The notes: generated by a model from the letters alone, not told the origin. Positions 1 through 7,779 are shown, numbered from the stretch's first letter. The stretch is 64,000 nt of DNA from an uncultured Eubacterium sp. (GCA_910578975.1 CAJTRZ010000005.1:62001-126000); one strand, 5' to 3'. Program-made: numbers and translations.

Positions 1-311
1 TCCAGAGTATAAACAGTAACAAAGTTTTCAGTACGGTTTACTTTGATTCGATAAGGAAGTTTATGCTTAAACTTCTTTCTGTTTCTTTTTATAGTTTTTT
101 GCGAAATACTTGTAGTTTCAGGTTCAGATGCAGTTGTTTCTTCTCCAATGTTTGTTGTTGTTTCTGTTTTGGTAATAGAGGTAGTTTTTATAATTTTTTC
201 CGCAGTAATATATTTCATGTTGTTGTCCTTGAGTACAAGAACCAAAAAAATAATAAGTATTATACTGGTAAAAATACCCAACATAATTTGATTTCTGTAT
301 TTATTTATCAT
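1..311 (-). CDS. Membrane-anchored L,D-transpeptidase-like protein (N-terminal part)
   Basis: An open reading frame of 103 codons runs off the left edge on the minus strand. It starts at an ATG whose first base is 311, preceded by a GGAG ribosome-binding site. The product has a short charged N-terminus, one membrane segment at about residues 10-28, a Thr/Ser/Glu-rich linker at about 38-70, and a basic stretch. It then reads IKVNRTENFVTVYTLD, which resembles the opening beta strands of YkuD-type L,D-transpeptidases (a residue stretch followed by VTVY). The catalytic Cys/His region lies outside the window, so the enzyme call is inferred from this fragment. A cell-wall cross-linking or anchoring role would follow. 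It is divergent from glnA. Confidence 0.5.
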   Translation of the reverse strand, partial: MINKYRNQIMLGIFTSIILIIFLVLVLKDNNMKYITAEKIIKTTSITKTETTTNIGEETTASEPETTSISQKTIKRNRKKFKHKLPYRIKVNRTENFVTVYTL

Positions 312-413
312 TAATGTTTCTCCATATTTCGTATCTGAATGTTTTATTTATCATATTAACCAGTATTATTTTATAATTTAATGTGTTTAATTGCAATAGA
401 ATAAATAAGGAAA

Positions 414-453
414 GTACCGCTCTCATTTTTATCATTACAGAGGCAGTGGGTAC
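414..453. promoter_or_regulatory. Imperfect inverted repeat upstream of the glnA promoter
   Basis: GTACC-GCT-CTC (414-424) can pair with GAG-AGT-GGTAC (440-453), with small bulges, around an AT-rich loop. It ends about 24 bp before the glnA -35 box. It could be an operator for a nitrogen regulator or a terminator-like remnant. Its function is unknown. Confidence 0.3.
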
Positions 454-476
454 ATAATGCTGATAAACGGTCTTTA

Positions 477-505
477 TTGACGGAAGTATTTTGATTTGTT
501 ATTAT
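477..505 (+). promoter_or_regulatory. SigA-type promoter of glnA
   Basis: TTGACG (477-482), a 17-bp spacer and TATTAT (500-505). Transcription would start near 512, leaving a leader of only about 30 nt before the glnA ATG. The leader is too short for an ANTAR-type antitermination structure. Confidence 0.6.
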
Positions 506-541
506 TTAATAGGAAAATTTTCATTTTGGAAGGAGTAAAAA

Positions 542-1873
542 ATGGGATATACGAAACAGAAAATTTTGAACATGGCAGAGACAGAAGACATAGAATTTAT
601 AAGACTTCAGTTTACTGACCTTTTTGGAACACTAAAGAACGTGGCGATTACGAAAAGCCAACTAGCAAAGGCATTAGATAACAAGATAATGTTTGATGGT
701 TCATCTATTGAAGGCTTTGCAAGAATAGAAGAGTCGGATATGTATCTGTATCCGGATTACGACACATTTGAAATATTACCTTTCAGACCACATCAGGGAA
801 AGGTTGCCAGAATGATTTGTGACGTATATAAACCAGACGGCACTCAGTTAGAAAATGATCCAAGATGTATATTGAAGAAAGTTATTAAAGAAGCGTCGGA
901 TATGGGATATGTATTTAATGTAGGACCGGAATGTGAATTTTTCCTGTTCCATACAGATGATAATGGAAATCCGACAACGATTAGTCATGAGCATGCAAGT
1001 TATTTTGACTTAGGACCAATTGATTTGGGAGAAAATGCACGTCGTGATATTGTCTTAAATCTTGAAGAGATGGGATTTGAGGTAGAGGCATCTCATCATG
1101 AAGTGGCTCCTGCACAGCATGAGATTGACTTTAAATATGGTGAAGCATTAGAGACCGCAGATAGAATTATGACTTATAAGCTTACTGTAAAAACCATTGC
1201 AAAGAGGCATGGTCTTTATGCTTCATTTATGCCAAAACCAAAGTTTGGTGTATGTGGTTCAGGTATGCATATTAATATGTCCTTATTTGATAAGGAAGGC
1301 AATAATATATTTATTAATGAGAATGACGAAAACGGACTGAGTAAAGAGGCTTATAGTTTTATTGCCGGTCTGATGGAACATATGAGAGGGATGGCAGCTA
1401 TCACAAATCCAATCGTAAACTCATATAAGAGATTGGTACCAGGATTTGAAGCACCTACATATATTGCATGGTCAGCTACAAATAGAAGTCCCCTTGTCAG
1501 AGTACCGGCAGCAAGAGGTGCAGGTACCAGAGTAGAACTTAGATGTCCGGACTGTGCGTGCAATCCATACCTGGCCATAGCGGTTTGTCTGGCAGCAGGA
1601 TTGGATGGTATTAAGAGAGGGCTCACACCTCCGGCCAGCGTACAGCAGGATATTTTTGAAATGACAGAAAAAGAAAGAGCGGAAGCAGGAATAGCGAGCC
1701 TGCCGAGAAATCTTTACGAAGCAATTCAGGAAATGAAAAAATCAGAATTTATGAAAGACGTATTAGGTGAAGAGGTATTCCACAAATATGTTAAAGCAAA
1801 AAGGGCTGAGTGGAATGAATATACATCACAGGTTACGGATTGGGAAATTGATAGATATTTAGGCTGCATTTAA
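542..1873 (+). CDS. glnA: Glutamine synthetase, type I
   Basis: Makes glutamine from glutamate, ammonia and ATP in the cytoplasm; the main ammonia-assimilating enzyme. The product is 443 residues, the usual length of the Gram-positive GSI-alpha form, and lacks the extra insertion of the longer adenylylated GSI-beta enzymes. Recognisable elements are the beta-grasp N-terminus with MFDGSSIEGF (50-59), the metal-ligand segment EVAPAQHEIDF (187-197), GSGMHINMS (239-247), the substrate loop with PGFEAP (300-305), and the Arg/Glu-rich block NRSPLVRVPAARGAGTRVEL (314-333). GGAAGGAG lies 6 nt before the ATG. An ANTAR regulator follows 14 bp downstream in the same unit, so nitrogen-responsive expression is likely. 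Confidence is very high. Confidence 0.98.
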   Translation: MGYTKQKILNMAETEDIEFIRLQFTDLFGTLKNVAITKSQLAKALDNKIMFDGSSIEGFARIEESDMYLYPDYDTFEILPFRPHQGKVARMICDVYKPDGTQLENDPRCILKKVIKEASDMGYVFNVGPECEFFLFHTDDNGNPTTISHEHASYFDLGPIDLGENARRDIVLNLEEMGFEVEASHHEVAPAQHEIDFKYGEALETADRIMTYKLTVKTIAKRHGLYASFMPKPKFGVCGSGMHINMSLFDKEGNNIFINENDENGLSKEAYSFIAGLMEHMRGMAAITNPIVNSYKRLVPGFEAPTYIAWSATNRSPLVRVPAARGAGTRVELRCPDCACNPYLAIAVCLAAGLDGIKRGLTPPASVQQDIFEMTEKERAEAGIASLPRNLYEAIQEMKKSEFMKDVLGEEVFHKYVKAKRAEWNEYTSQVTDWEIDRYLGCI

Positions 1874-1887
1874 TGTAGGAGGCAAAT

Positions 1888-2436
1888 TTGGCAGGAATAA
1901 TAGTAGTATTCCCAAAGATAGAGGACAGCAAGGCAATTCGAAATCTATTAGTGCGTAATGGATATGATAATGTTTTTCACTGCAGCACTGGTGCAAAAGC
2001 GATTACTTTGGCAGATTCTCTGGGAGAGGGAGTCATCATTAGTGGATATAGAATGCTTGATATGCCATATACACATATACTGGATTATGTGGAAGGAAGA
2101 TTTGAGATGCTACTAATAGCATCCAGACAAAAGCTTCTGGAAGATGAGACAGGTGTTGCGATGCTTGAAATGCCCATTAAGGTGAGAGATTTTTTGAATT
2201 CGGTTGAGATGATGCAGGATAATATTCATGCAAAATTTTCAAGGAGAAGAAAGACTCCGCCGAAAAGAAGTGAAGAAGAACAGAGTATCGTAGATGAGGC
2301 GAAGGCAGTTCTAATGGAAAAGAATAATATGTCAGAAAATGAAGCACACAGGTACGTACAGAAATCTGCTATGGATAGTGGAAGAACCATGGTGGAAACA
2401 GCAGCTTCAATTCTGAAAGTTATGTATAAGGAATAA
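1888..2436 (+). CDS. ANTAR-domain RNA-binding regulator (NasT/AmiR-like)
   Basis: A 182-residue protein with a receiver-like N-terminal half (about 1-110) and a C-terminal ANTAR domain (about 126-180). The ANTAR signature is visible as DEAKAVLME, then ENEAHRYVQK and MDSGRTMVETA. ANTAR proteins bind paired stem-loops in leader RNAs and prevent transcription termination. The receiver half lacks an obvious phospho-acceptor Asp in a canonical context, so it may sense by protein or ligand contact instead. The start is TTG at 1888, supported by GTAGGAGGC 4 nt upstream; the nearest downstream ATG would remove much of the domain. The gene is co-transcribed with glnA, 14 bp away. This arrangement is known for clostridial glnA loci. 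Its RNA target is not evident in this window. Confidence 0.88.
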   Translation: MAGIIVVFPKIEDSKAIRNLLVRNGYDNVFHCSTGAKAITLADSLGEGVIISGYRMLDMPYTHILDYVEGRFEMLLIASRQKLLEDETGVAMLEMPIKVRDFLNSVEMMQDNIHAKFSRRRKTPPKRSEEEQSIVDEAKAVLMEKNNMSENEAHRYVQKSAMDSGRTMVETAASILKVMYKE

Positions 2437-2564
2437 AGTCATTCCTTGTTAGTATGAGACAGGAATATGGCAGACTGAAATATTGTGAAATATAGTGCAG
2501 CAGAATTTATCTGTGAAACTATAATAATATATGAAAAATATGTAAAATTTAGGAGGTACTTAAG

Positions 2565-3779
2565 ATGTACAAAATCAATGAAAATTATTTGAAGTTACCA
2601 GGAAGTTATCTGTTTTCTAACATTGCAAAGAAGGTAGCGGCATATAAGGAGGCAAATCCCCAGAAGGATGTTATCAGTCTTGGTATTGGTGACGTAACAC
2701 AGCCTCTTTGTCCGGCAGTTATTGATGCAATGCATAAGGCAGTAGATGAGATGGCAGATGGTACTACATTCCACGGATATGCCCCAGACCTTGGATATGA
2801 GTTTTTAAGAAGTGCTATCAGAGACAATGACTATAAAGCAAGAGGTGTAGATATTGCATTAGATGAAATATTTGTCAGTGATGGAGCAAAGTCGGATTCT
2901 GGTAACATTGGAGATATTTTTGCTGAAAACAATCGAATTGCAGTGTGTGATCCGGTATATCCAGTTTATGTGGACACAAATGCCATGTCAGGAAGAACAG
3001 GTGAATATCTTCCCGAGCAGGAAAAGTGGAGTAATGTAATTTATATGCCTTGTACAAAGGCAACGAATTTTGCACCGGAATTACCAAAGGAAACACCAGA
3101 TATTATATATTTGTGTTTCCCGAATAACCCAACAGGCTCTACTATCACAAAGGCTCAGTTACAGGAATGGGTAGATTATGCGAATAAGGTTGGTGCAGTA
3201 ATTATTTATGATGCTGCTTATGAAGCATATATTTCAGAAGATGATGTGCCACACAGTATTTATGAATGTGATGGAGCAAAGACATGTGCTATTGAGCTTA
3301 GAAGTTTTTCAAAGAATGCAGGGTTTACAGGAACAAGACTTGGCTTTACAGTGATTCCAAAAGAATTAGAGTCAAATGGCGTGAAGTTAAACGCGCTTTG
3401 GGCAAGAAGACATGGAACCAAGTTCAATGGTGCACCATACATTATTCAGAGAGCAGGAGAGGCTGTTTATTCAGAAGCAGGAAAGGCTCAGACAAAGGAA
3501 CAGGTAGCTTATTACATGAATAATGCTAAGGTCATTATGGAAGGTCTAAAGAGTGCAGGATTTCATGTTAGCGGTGGTGTGAATGCACCATATGTATGGC
3601 TGGAAACACCGGATGGAATGACATCATGGGATTTCTTTGACCATTTGCTTGCCAATGCAAATATTGTTGGTACACCGGGTTCAGGATTTGGACCAAGTGG
3701 CGAAGGGTATTTCCGACTGACAGCATTTGGTACATATGAGAATACATTGAAAGCTATTGAGAGAATCAAGGCATTGTAA
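2565..3779 (+). CDS. dapL: LL-diaminopimelate aminotransferase
   Basis: A PLP enzyme that converts tetrahydrodipicolinate directly to LL-diaminopimelate, feeding lysine and peptidoglycan synthesis. The 404-residue product matches DapL throughout. It has the N-terminal KLPGSYLFSNIAKK, GIGDVTQPLCP (40-50), FHGYAPDLGY (69-78), FPNNPTG (185-191), YDAAYEAY (215-222) and the PLP-binding Lys at about 250 in SFSKNAGFTGTR. The start is an ATG with TTAGGAGGT 7 nt upstream. It stands alone between the glnA unit and a two-component system and is closed by an intrinsic terminator. DapL, rather than the succinylase or acetylase route, is typical of many Clostridia. Confidence 0.97.
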   Translation: MYKINENYLKLPGSYLFSNIAKKVAAYKEANPQKDVISLGIGDVTQPLCPAVIDAMHKAVDEMADGTTFHGYAPDLGYEFLRSAIRDNDYKARGVDIALDEIFVSDGAKSDSGNIGDIFAENNRIAVCDPVYPVYVDTNAMSGRTGEYLPEQEKWSNVIYMPCTKATNFAPELPKETPDIIYLCFPNNPTGSTITKAQLQEWVDYANKVGAVIIYDAAYEAYISEDDVPHSIYECDGAKTCAIELRSFSKNAGFTGTRLGFTVIPKELESNGVKLNALWARRHGTKFNGAPYIIQRAGEAVYSEAGKAQTKEQVAYYMNNAKVIMEGLKSAGFHVSGGVNAPYVWLETPDGMTSWDFFDHLLANANIVGTPGSGFGPSGEGYFRLTAFGTYENTLKAIERIKAL

Positions 3780-3795
3780 TAAATATAAATTAGTA

Positions 3796-3838
3796 AAAGG
3801 GATTTTTGAACGTTATATATAACCTCAAAAATCCCTTT
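3796..3838 (+). terminator. Terminator of dapL
   Basis: A perfect 14-bp inverted repeat (AAAGGGATTTTTGA at 3796-3809 against TCAAAAATCCCTTT at 3825-3838). The loop contains the palindrome GTTATATATAAC. The T-tract is weak, so efficiency is uncertain. Confidence 0.6.
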
Positions 3839-4023
3839 AATATAGCCTTAAAGTTGTTTTTAGTTACGTTTTTTTGTAAAAAAGCATGTTTTCTCTATAT
3901 TTTGAAAATAATGTAGAATAATGTTGTAACATAAAAAGGTTAAAGGATATTTAAGATAAAGTAGATTATAAGTACAATTTGATAATTCTTTATTTTAGGT
4001 AATATAGAATCAGTGAGGGAAAA

Positions 4024-4734
4024 ATGATATTGAAAGCAGCTGTGTGTGATGATGAAAAGATTATATGTAACGAAATTAAAAAAAGGCTATTGGAAATTAG
4101 ACCAGAGTTTGAAGTTTCACTATTTAGTTCTGGTGATGAATTAATAAAATCTGAAAAAAATTTTGACTTAATATTTTTAGACATTGAAATGCCACAATTA
4201 GATGGAATGGAAACGGCTAAAATCATAAGAAAGAATTATAAAAATGAATATATTATCTTTCTTACAAGCCACTCCGAACTGATGGCTGAAGCATTTAAAG
4301 TTAAGGCGTTTCGATTCTTAGAAAAGCCTATAAATTTGGATAGCTTTCGGGAAGCAATTACAATGGCAGAAAAAGAAATATTAAGTAATGAAAGATTGAC
4401 AATTTCTATGAAAGGTCAACTGAAAGTTATTTATTTAAAAGACATTGTATATATTGAAGCTTTTGGAGATGGTACATATATTTATACAAATGAAGAAGTA
4501 ATTGAAAGTAAAAATACTTTAAAATATTGGAATCAGAAATTGGGGACAGAGCATTTTTTTCAAACGCATAAGTCATATATTGTGGCATTAAGATATGTAA
4601 AAATAATAGATTCTGTAAAGGTAAAAGTGCAGTCTGTTTGTAGAGAGGAAGAAATACCAGTATCTAGAAGGAAAAGAACACAGTTAAAAGATGCAGTTTT
4701 GAGATACGTAAGATTAAATTCTCAGTTTGTATAA
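4024..4734 (+). CDS. LytTR-family response regulator (AgrA-like)
   Basis: A 236-residue two-component regulator. The receiver domain (about 1-120) has the acidic pair D9/D10, the phospho-acceptor D53 in FLDIEMPQLDG, T81 and the conserved K101 in LEKPIN. The C-terminal LytTR DNA-binding domain (about 131-232) shows the typical VYIEAFGDGTYIYT and FFQTHKSYIVAL segments. LytTR proteins bind tandem 9-bp repeats one helical double-turn apart. Two such sites lie just downstream of the operon (6039-6068 and 6308-6337), so it probably controls those promoters. The sensor kinase gene follows 11 bp later. No agrB- or agrD-like gene is present nearby, so the input signal is unknown. Confidence 0.92.
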   Translation: MILKAAVCDDEKIICNEIKKRLLEIRPEFEVSLFSSGDELIKSEKNFDLIFLDIEMPQLDGMETAKIIRKNYKNEYIIFLTSHSELMAEAFKVKAFRFLEKPINLDSFREAITMAEKEILSNERLTISMKGQLKVIYLKDIVYIEAFGDGTYIYTNEEVIESKNTLKYWNQKLGTEHFFQTHKSYIVALRYVKIIDSVKVKVQSVCREEEIPVSRRKRTQLKDAVLRYVRLNSQFV

Positions 4735-4745
4735 AGGGGGAGAAA

Positions 4746-6035
4746 ATGAGCGATATAATTTTTAATTTAGTATCCTATTTCATTGAGTTTGCAAGAGTAT
4801 TGTTTATAAGTATTTATTTGATTCAGATTAAAGTAGATTATAAAAAGAAACTGTTTATTGGTTTTATAATATCGTTGTTATTGGTGGGGATTGCATCTCA
4901 TTATGTATTTTTATATGATATTTCCTTTGTTTTTGATATTGTGGCTTTAATTTTATTATTTATATCTACATCTGAAAAGAAAAAAATAAGAATAAGCATT
5001 ATAGCAAATATAGGTATAATTATATTTGATATGTGTTTCGGATCTGTCATAATGTTTATTTTACAATTAAATCCGGATATCTTTTTAAAAAATTATTGGT
5101 TATATATACCCGTTAACTGTCTTACATTTATCGTAATAGTTATTATGTCGCTACTTTGTATGAAATGGCGTAATAAAAGTATGGAGTATGATATATCTAA
5201 AAAGTATATATTGATATTTATAATAGGGTCTTTGTTTCTTGGATGTTTTATTACATGTATACAATATATAGGATTTGCTCAAAAAAATGATTTTGTTTCC
5301 AGATTTGCTACGTTAGGCCTGACTGTCAGCAGCATTATATTTGTTGTGGTTACTTTTTTGCTGATTTTGAATAAGAATAAGAATGAACACTTAAAAAGAG
5401 AAATGAAAACGAATGAAAAACTTTTAAAATCACAAGAAGAGTATTATATGATGTTGCTTGAAAAAGAAGAGGAAACGAAGAAATTCAGATATGATATCCA
5501 GAATCATATTTACTGTATGCATACTCTTCTAAATAATAAAAATTATAATGAACTTGATAGATATTTTAAAAGAATTAATTCAGATTTGAAGAATTTAAAA
5601 GGAGGTATTCATACAGGAAACAGTCTTGTAGATGCTATTGTAAATAATATAAAAAATAAATATATTGATGTGAAAATTAATTGGAAGGGAAATATTCCAA
5701 TAAATATTTCCCTTTCTTCTATGGATTTGTGTACGATTTTTTCTAATTTGATAAGTAATGCATTTGAAGCTACATGCCAGACAGATAAAAAGGAGATTAA
5801 TATCTCAATAAAAGTAGTTGAAACCAAATTGTTGATTGTAGTGTCAAACTATACAAATAATACTCCGCATATTATTGATGGCACGTTAATATCTTCAAAA
5901 AAAGAAAAGAATCACGGATATGGCATTAAAAATATTAAACGATGCGTAGAGGATAATAATGGCTCTTTTAATATTATGTTTGCTGACAATATATTTACAG
6001 CTGAAGTGTTGTTTTATGATGTTTTAGAAGTTTAA
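4746..6035 (+). CDS. AgrC-like sensor histidine kinase (GHKL)
   Basis: A 429-residue polytopic sensor with about six hydrophobic segments in residues 5-207, a helical linker, the phospho-acceptor His at about 254 in FRYDIQNHI, and a GHKL ATPase domain. The N-box is at about 332-342 (FSNLISNAFEA) and the G-box at about 393-400 (HGYGIKNI). This architecture is that of peptide-sensing kinases of the AgrC/ComD/PlnB type. It follows its LytTR regulator with a GGGGGAG ribosome-binding site. The cognate ligand is not known. The candidate 16-residue peptide encoded at 6160 under a LytTR-type promoter is a possible, unproven ligand or output. Confidence 0.9.
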   Translation: MSDIIFNLVSYFIEFARVLFISIYLIQIKVDYKKKLFIGFIISLLLVGIASHYVFLYDISFVFDIVALILLFISTSEKKKIRISIIANIGIIIFDMCFGSVIMFILQLNPDIFLKNYWLYIPVNCLTFIVIVIMSLLCMKWRNKSMEYDISKKYILIFIIGSLFLGCFITCIQYIGFAQKNDFVSRFATLGLTVSSIIFVVVTFLLILNKNKNEHLKREMKTNEKLLKSQEEYYMMLLEKEEETKKFRYDIQNHIYCMHTLLNNKNYNELDRYFKRINSDLKNLKGGIHTGNSLVDAIVNNIKNKYIDVKINWKGNIPINISLSSMDLCTIFSNLISNAFEATCQTDKKEINISIKVVETKLLIVVSNYTNNTPHIIDGTLISSKKEKNHGYGIKNIKRCVEDNNGSFNIMFADNIFTAEVLFYDVLEV

Positions 6036-6038
6036 TAA

Positions 6039-6068
6039 ACTGTTTACCGTGTTTTAGCGACCGTTTAC
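6039..6068 (+). promoter_or_regulatory. Predicted LytTR operator, direct repeats 21 bp apart (promoter 1)
   Basis: ACTGTTTAC (6039-6047) and ACCGTTTAC (6060-6068) are 9-bp direct repeats separated by 12 bp. This is the spacing and sequence style of AgrA/PlnC/LytTR sites. The right repeat ends 10 bp before a -35 box. Confidence 0.7.
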
Positions 6069-6078
6069 CCAAATGTTA

Positions 6079-6107
6079 TTGAAAAAAAATAAATTTTTCG
6101 TTATAAA
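6079..6107 (+). promoter_or_regulatory. LytTR-dependent promoter 1
   Basis: TTGAAA (6079-6084), a 17-bp spacer and TATAAA (6102-6107). Every element and distance is repeated in promoter 2 at 6348-6376, which strongly supports function. The predicted start near 6114 places a near-palindrome around GAATTC (6115-6136) at the RNA 5' end. Confidence 0.7.
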
Positions 6108-6159
6108 GGTTTAGAAGTTAAGAATTCTAAACTTTTATTATTTTGAAAGGAGAAAGATT

Positions 6160-6210
6160 ATGTATCTTTGTGGTTTTGGTTTATTCTGGAGATTTTTATC
6201 AAGAAGATAA
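6160..6210 (+). CDS. Candidate 16-residue LytTR-controlled peptide
   Basis: ATG at 6160 is preceded by AAAGGAGAAAGATT, an excellent ribosome-binding site at good spacing. It opens a 16-codon frame reading MYLCGFGLFWRFLSRR, ending with TAA at 6208-6210. The peptide is aromatic and hydrophobic with one Cys (residue 4) and a basic C-terminus. The ORF is the only good one between promoter 1 and a strong terminator (6263-6294), so it appears to be the sole product of this transcript. It could be a signal, a small membrane-active peptide or a toxin. Alternatively the transcript is a regulatory RNA and the ORF is incidental. It has no leader/core/acidic-tail arrangement like AgrD. No known family is recognised. 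Confidence 0.5.
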   Translation: MYLCGFGLFWRFLSRR

Positions 6211-6262
6211 AGTCAGATATTAATAAACAATAGAAAAATTTATGGTTAAATACGATTACTAC

Positions 6263-6294
6263 AAAAACAGAGAGAATTTGCTCTCTGTTTTTTT
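6263..6294 (+). terminator. Intrinsic terminator of the peptide transcript
   Basis: AAAAACAGAGAG (6263-6274), loop AATTTG, CTCTCTGTTTTTTT. A textbook stem with a T-run. It separates the peptide unit from the next LytTR promoter 14 bp downstream. Confidence 0.88.
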
Positions 6295-6307
6295 ATTAAA
6301 ATCATTT

Positions 6308-6337
6308 GCCGATTAAACGTTTTTACAGACCGTTTAC
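6308..6337 (+). promoter_or_regulatory. Predicted LytTR operator (promoter 2)
   Basis: ACCGTTTAC (6329-6337) is identical to the right repeat of promoter 1. A degenerate partner GCCGATTAA (6308-6316, 6 of 9 matches) lies exactly 21 bp upstream. Confidence 0.6.
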
Positions 6338-6347
6338 CGCCAAAATG

Positions 6348-6376
6348 TTGAAAAATTAAAAATAATGTATTATAAG
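6348..6376 (+). promoter_or_regulatory. LytTR-dependent promoter 2
   Basis: TTGAAA (6348-6353), a 17-bp spacer and TATAAG (6371-6376), again 10 bp after the LytTR repeat. A second copy of the GAATTC-centred near-palindrome follows (6384-6405). It drives the secreted repeat protein. Confidence 0.68.
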
Positions 6377-6432
6377 AGGTTGGGAGTTGAGAATTCTAGA
6401 CTTTTTATAATCAGATAAAGGAGAAAAAATTA

Positions 6433-7779
6433 ATGAAAACAATAAGACACACAATAATAGGAACGTTTGCATTTCTAATGCTTATGACAGTAATAACATT
6501 TGGCAGTGCAAGTATAAAGGTTAAGGCGGCGTGTTCGCATAAGGCTATAGGAAAATGGCAGACGACAAAGAATGCAACTTGCGATTCATATGGAACAAAG
6601 GTGATGAAATGTAAAAAATGTAAAAGTGTTCTACAAACTGCTAAGATAGAAAAATTAGGACATAACTGGGGAGCCTATCAAACAACGGTAGCGCCGACAT
6701 GTACAGCAAAGGGAACGAAAATAAGTAGATGTACAAGATGTGTTGCAACACGTCCGGCAACAATATCGGCAACAGGACACAACGCATCAAGTTCATACAT
6801 AGTTACAAAGAAAGCGACCTGCACAAAGGAAGGAACTAAAGTAAGAAAATGTACAAAATGTAGCACCAATTTGGAGACAAAAATTTTACCTGTGTTAGGA
6901 CATAAATATAGTGCGTTTAAAACAACAAAAAAGGAAACTTGTACAACGGATGGAAAACGAACAAGAAAATGTCAAAGGAGTGGATGCAATAAGGTACATA
7001 CAGAAGTAATTAAGAAAACAGGACATAACTGGGGAAAGTATAAGACAACAAAAGAAGTAACATGTACGGCAGATGGAAGTAAAAAAAGAGTATGTACTGC
7101 ATGTAAAAGTACGCAGACAACTAAGATTGCTGCAAAGGGACATCAATGGGGAGCATTTAAAGAAACAAGATCAGTATCTTGTGAAGCAAATGGATATATG
7201 TCAAAAATATGTTCAAAATGTAAATTATCAGAGGTAATTACTGTAAAAGCATTACCATATGAGGTAATTCGATATAAAGAGGCAATGAGAAAATATGCTA
7301 AAAATTATAATATATCTGAGTATGTAAATGTTTTATTGGCAATAATGCAGCAAGAAAGCAAGGGGAAACGTAAAGATGTTATGCAGAGTTCAGAGAGTGC
7401 AGGTTTGGCTCGTAATACTTTAGGTACTCAAGAATCAATGGAACAGGGATGTAAGTATTTTTCAGAATTATTAACAATAGGTAAAAAATATAATGTTGAT
7501 GATTTAAAAGTGATTATTCAAAGCTACAATTTTGGACCTGATTATATAGAATATGTAATCGATAATGGGAAGAAAGAACATAGTTACAAACTTGCAAAAG
7601 GATTTGCAAAGAGGGAGGCTCAAAAAAAATTAGATAAAGGTAAAATAGATAAATTAGAAGAAAACTATAATGACCCTATAGCAAAAGAACTTAATAACGG
7701 TAAAAGATATGCTTTTGGTAATATGTTTTATATACAAGAAATCAGTAGGATTTTAACAATTCGATTAATAAATCAATAG
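6433..7779 (+). CDS. Secreted GH-W/cysteine-repeat protein with lysozyme-like domain
   Basis: A 448-residue exported protein. The signal peptide covers residues 1-33 (cleavage likely after VKA). Six imperfect repeats of about 40 residues follow (about 34-275). Each has the pattern TC, about five residues later G, then C-x2-C (x4 in repeat 4), and most end in a GH(N/K/Q)W-like turn. Three Cys per repeat suggest metal binding or disulfides. The C-terminus (about 276-400) is a lysozyme-like domain: LLAIMQQESKG with a candidate catalytic Glu308, then DVMQSSESAGL and a YNFGP motif. It probably hydrolyses peptidoglycan outside the cell, with the repeats binding the surface. Expression from a LytTR-type promoter links it to the adjacent two-component system. 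The domain call rests on motif recognition only. Confidence 0.75.
   Translation: MKTIRHTIIGTFAFLMLMTVITFGSASIKVKAACSHKAIGKWQTTKNATCDSYGTKVMKCKKCKSVLQTAKIEKLGHNWGAYQTTVAPTCTAKGTKISRCTRCVATRPATISATGHNASSSYIVTKKATCTKEGTKVRKCTKCSTNLETKILPVLGHKYSAFKTTKKETCTTDGKRTRKCQRSGCNKVHTEVIKKTGHNWGKYKTTKEVTCTADGSKKRVCTACKSTQTTKIAAKGHQWGAFKETRSVSCEANGYMSKICSKCKLSEVITVKALPYEVIRYKEAMRKYAKNYNISEYVNVLLAIMQQESKGKRKDVMQSSESAGLARNTLGTQESMEQGCKYFSELLTIGKKYNVDDLKVIIQSYNFGPDYIEYVIDNGKKEHSYKLAKGFAKREAQKKLDKGKIDKLEENYNDPIAKELNNGKRYAFGNMFYIQEISRILTIRLINQ

Noticed and set aside
63..314. Plus-strand ORF rich in Cys and Phe at the left edge
   Set aside because: It is the mirror image of the minus-strand Thr/Lys-rich gene, has no ribosome-binding site, and its composition is that of an antisense frame.
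506..541. A glutamine or ANTAR leader riboswitch before glnA
   Set aside because: The leader is only about 30 nt from the predicted start and carries no structure.
4024..6035. A complete agr quorum-sensing operon
   Set aside because: The regulator and kinase are present, but no AgrB-like peptidase or AgrD-like precursor can be found in this region.
6242..6316. A 24-codon ORF (MVKYDYYKNRENLL...) after the 16-codon peptide
   Set aside because: It has no ribosome-binding site and runs through the terminator stem and into the next operator.
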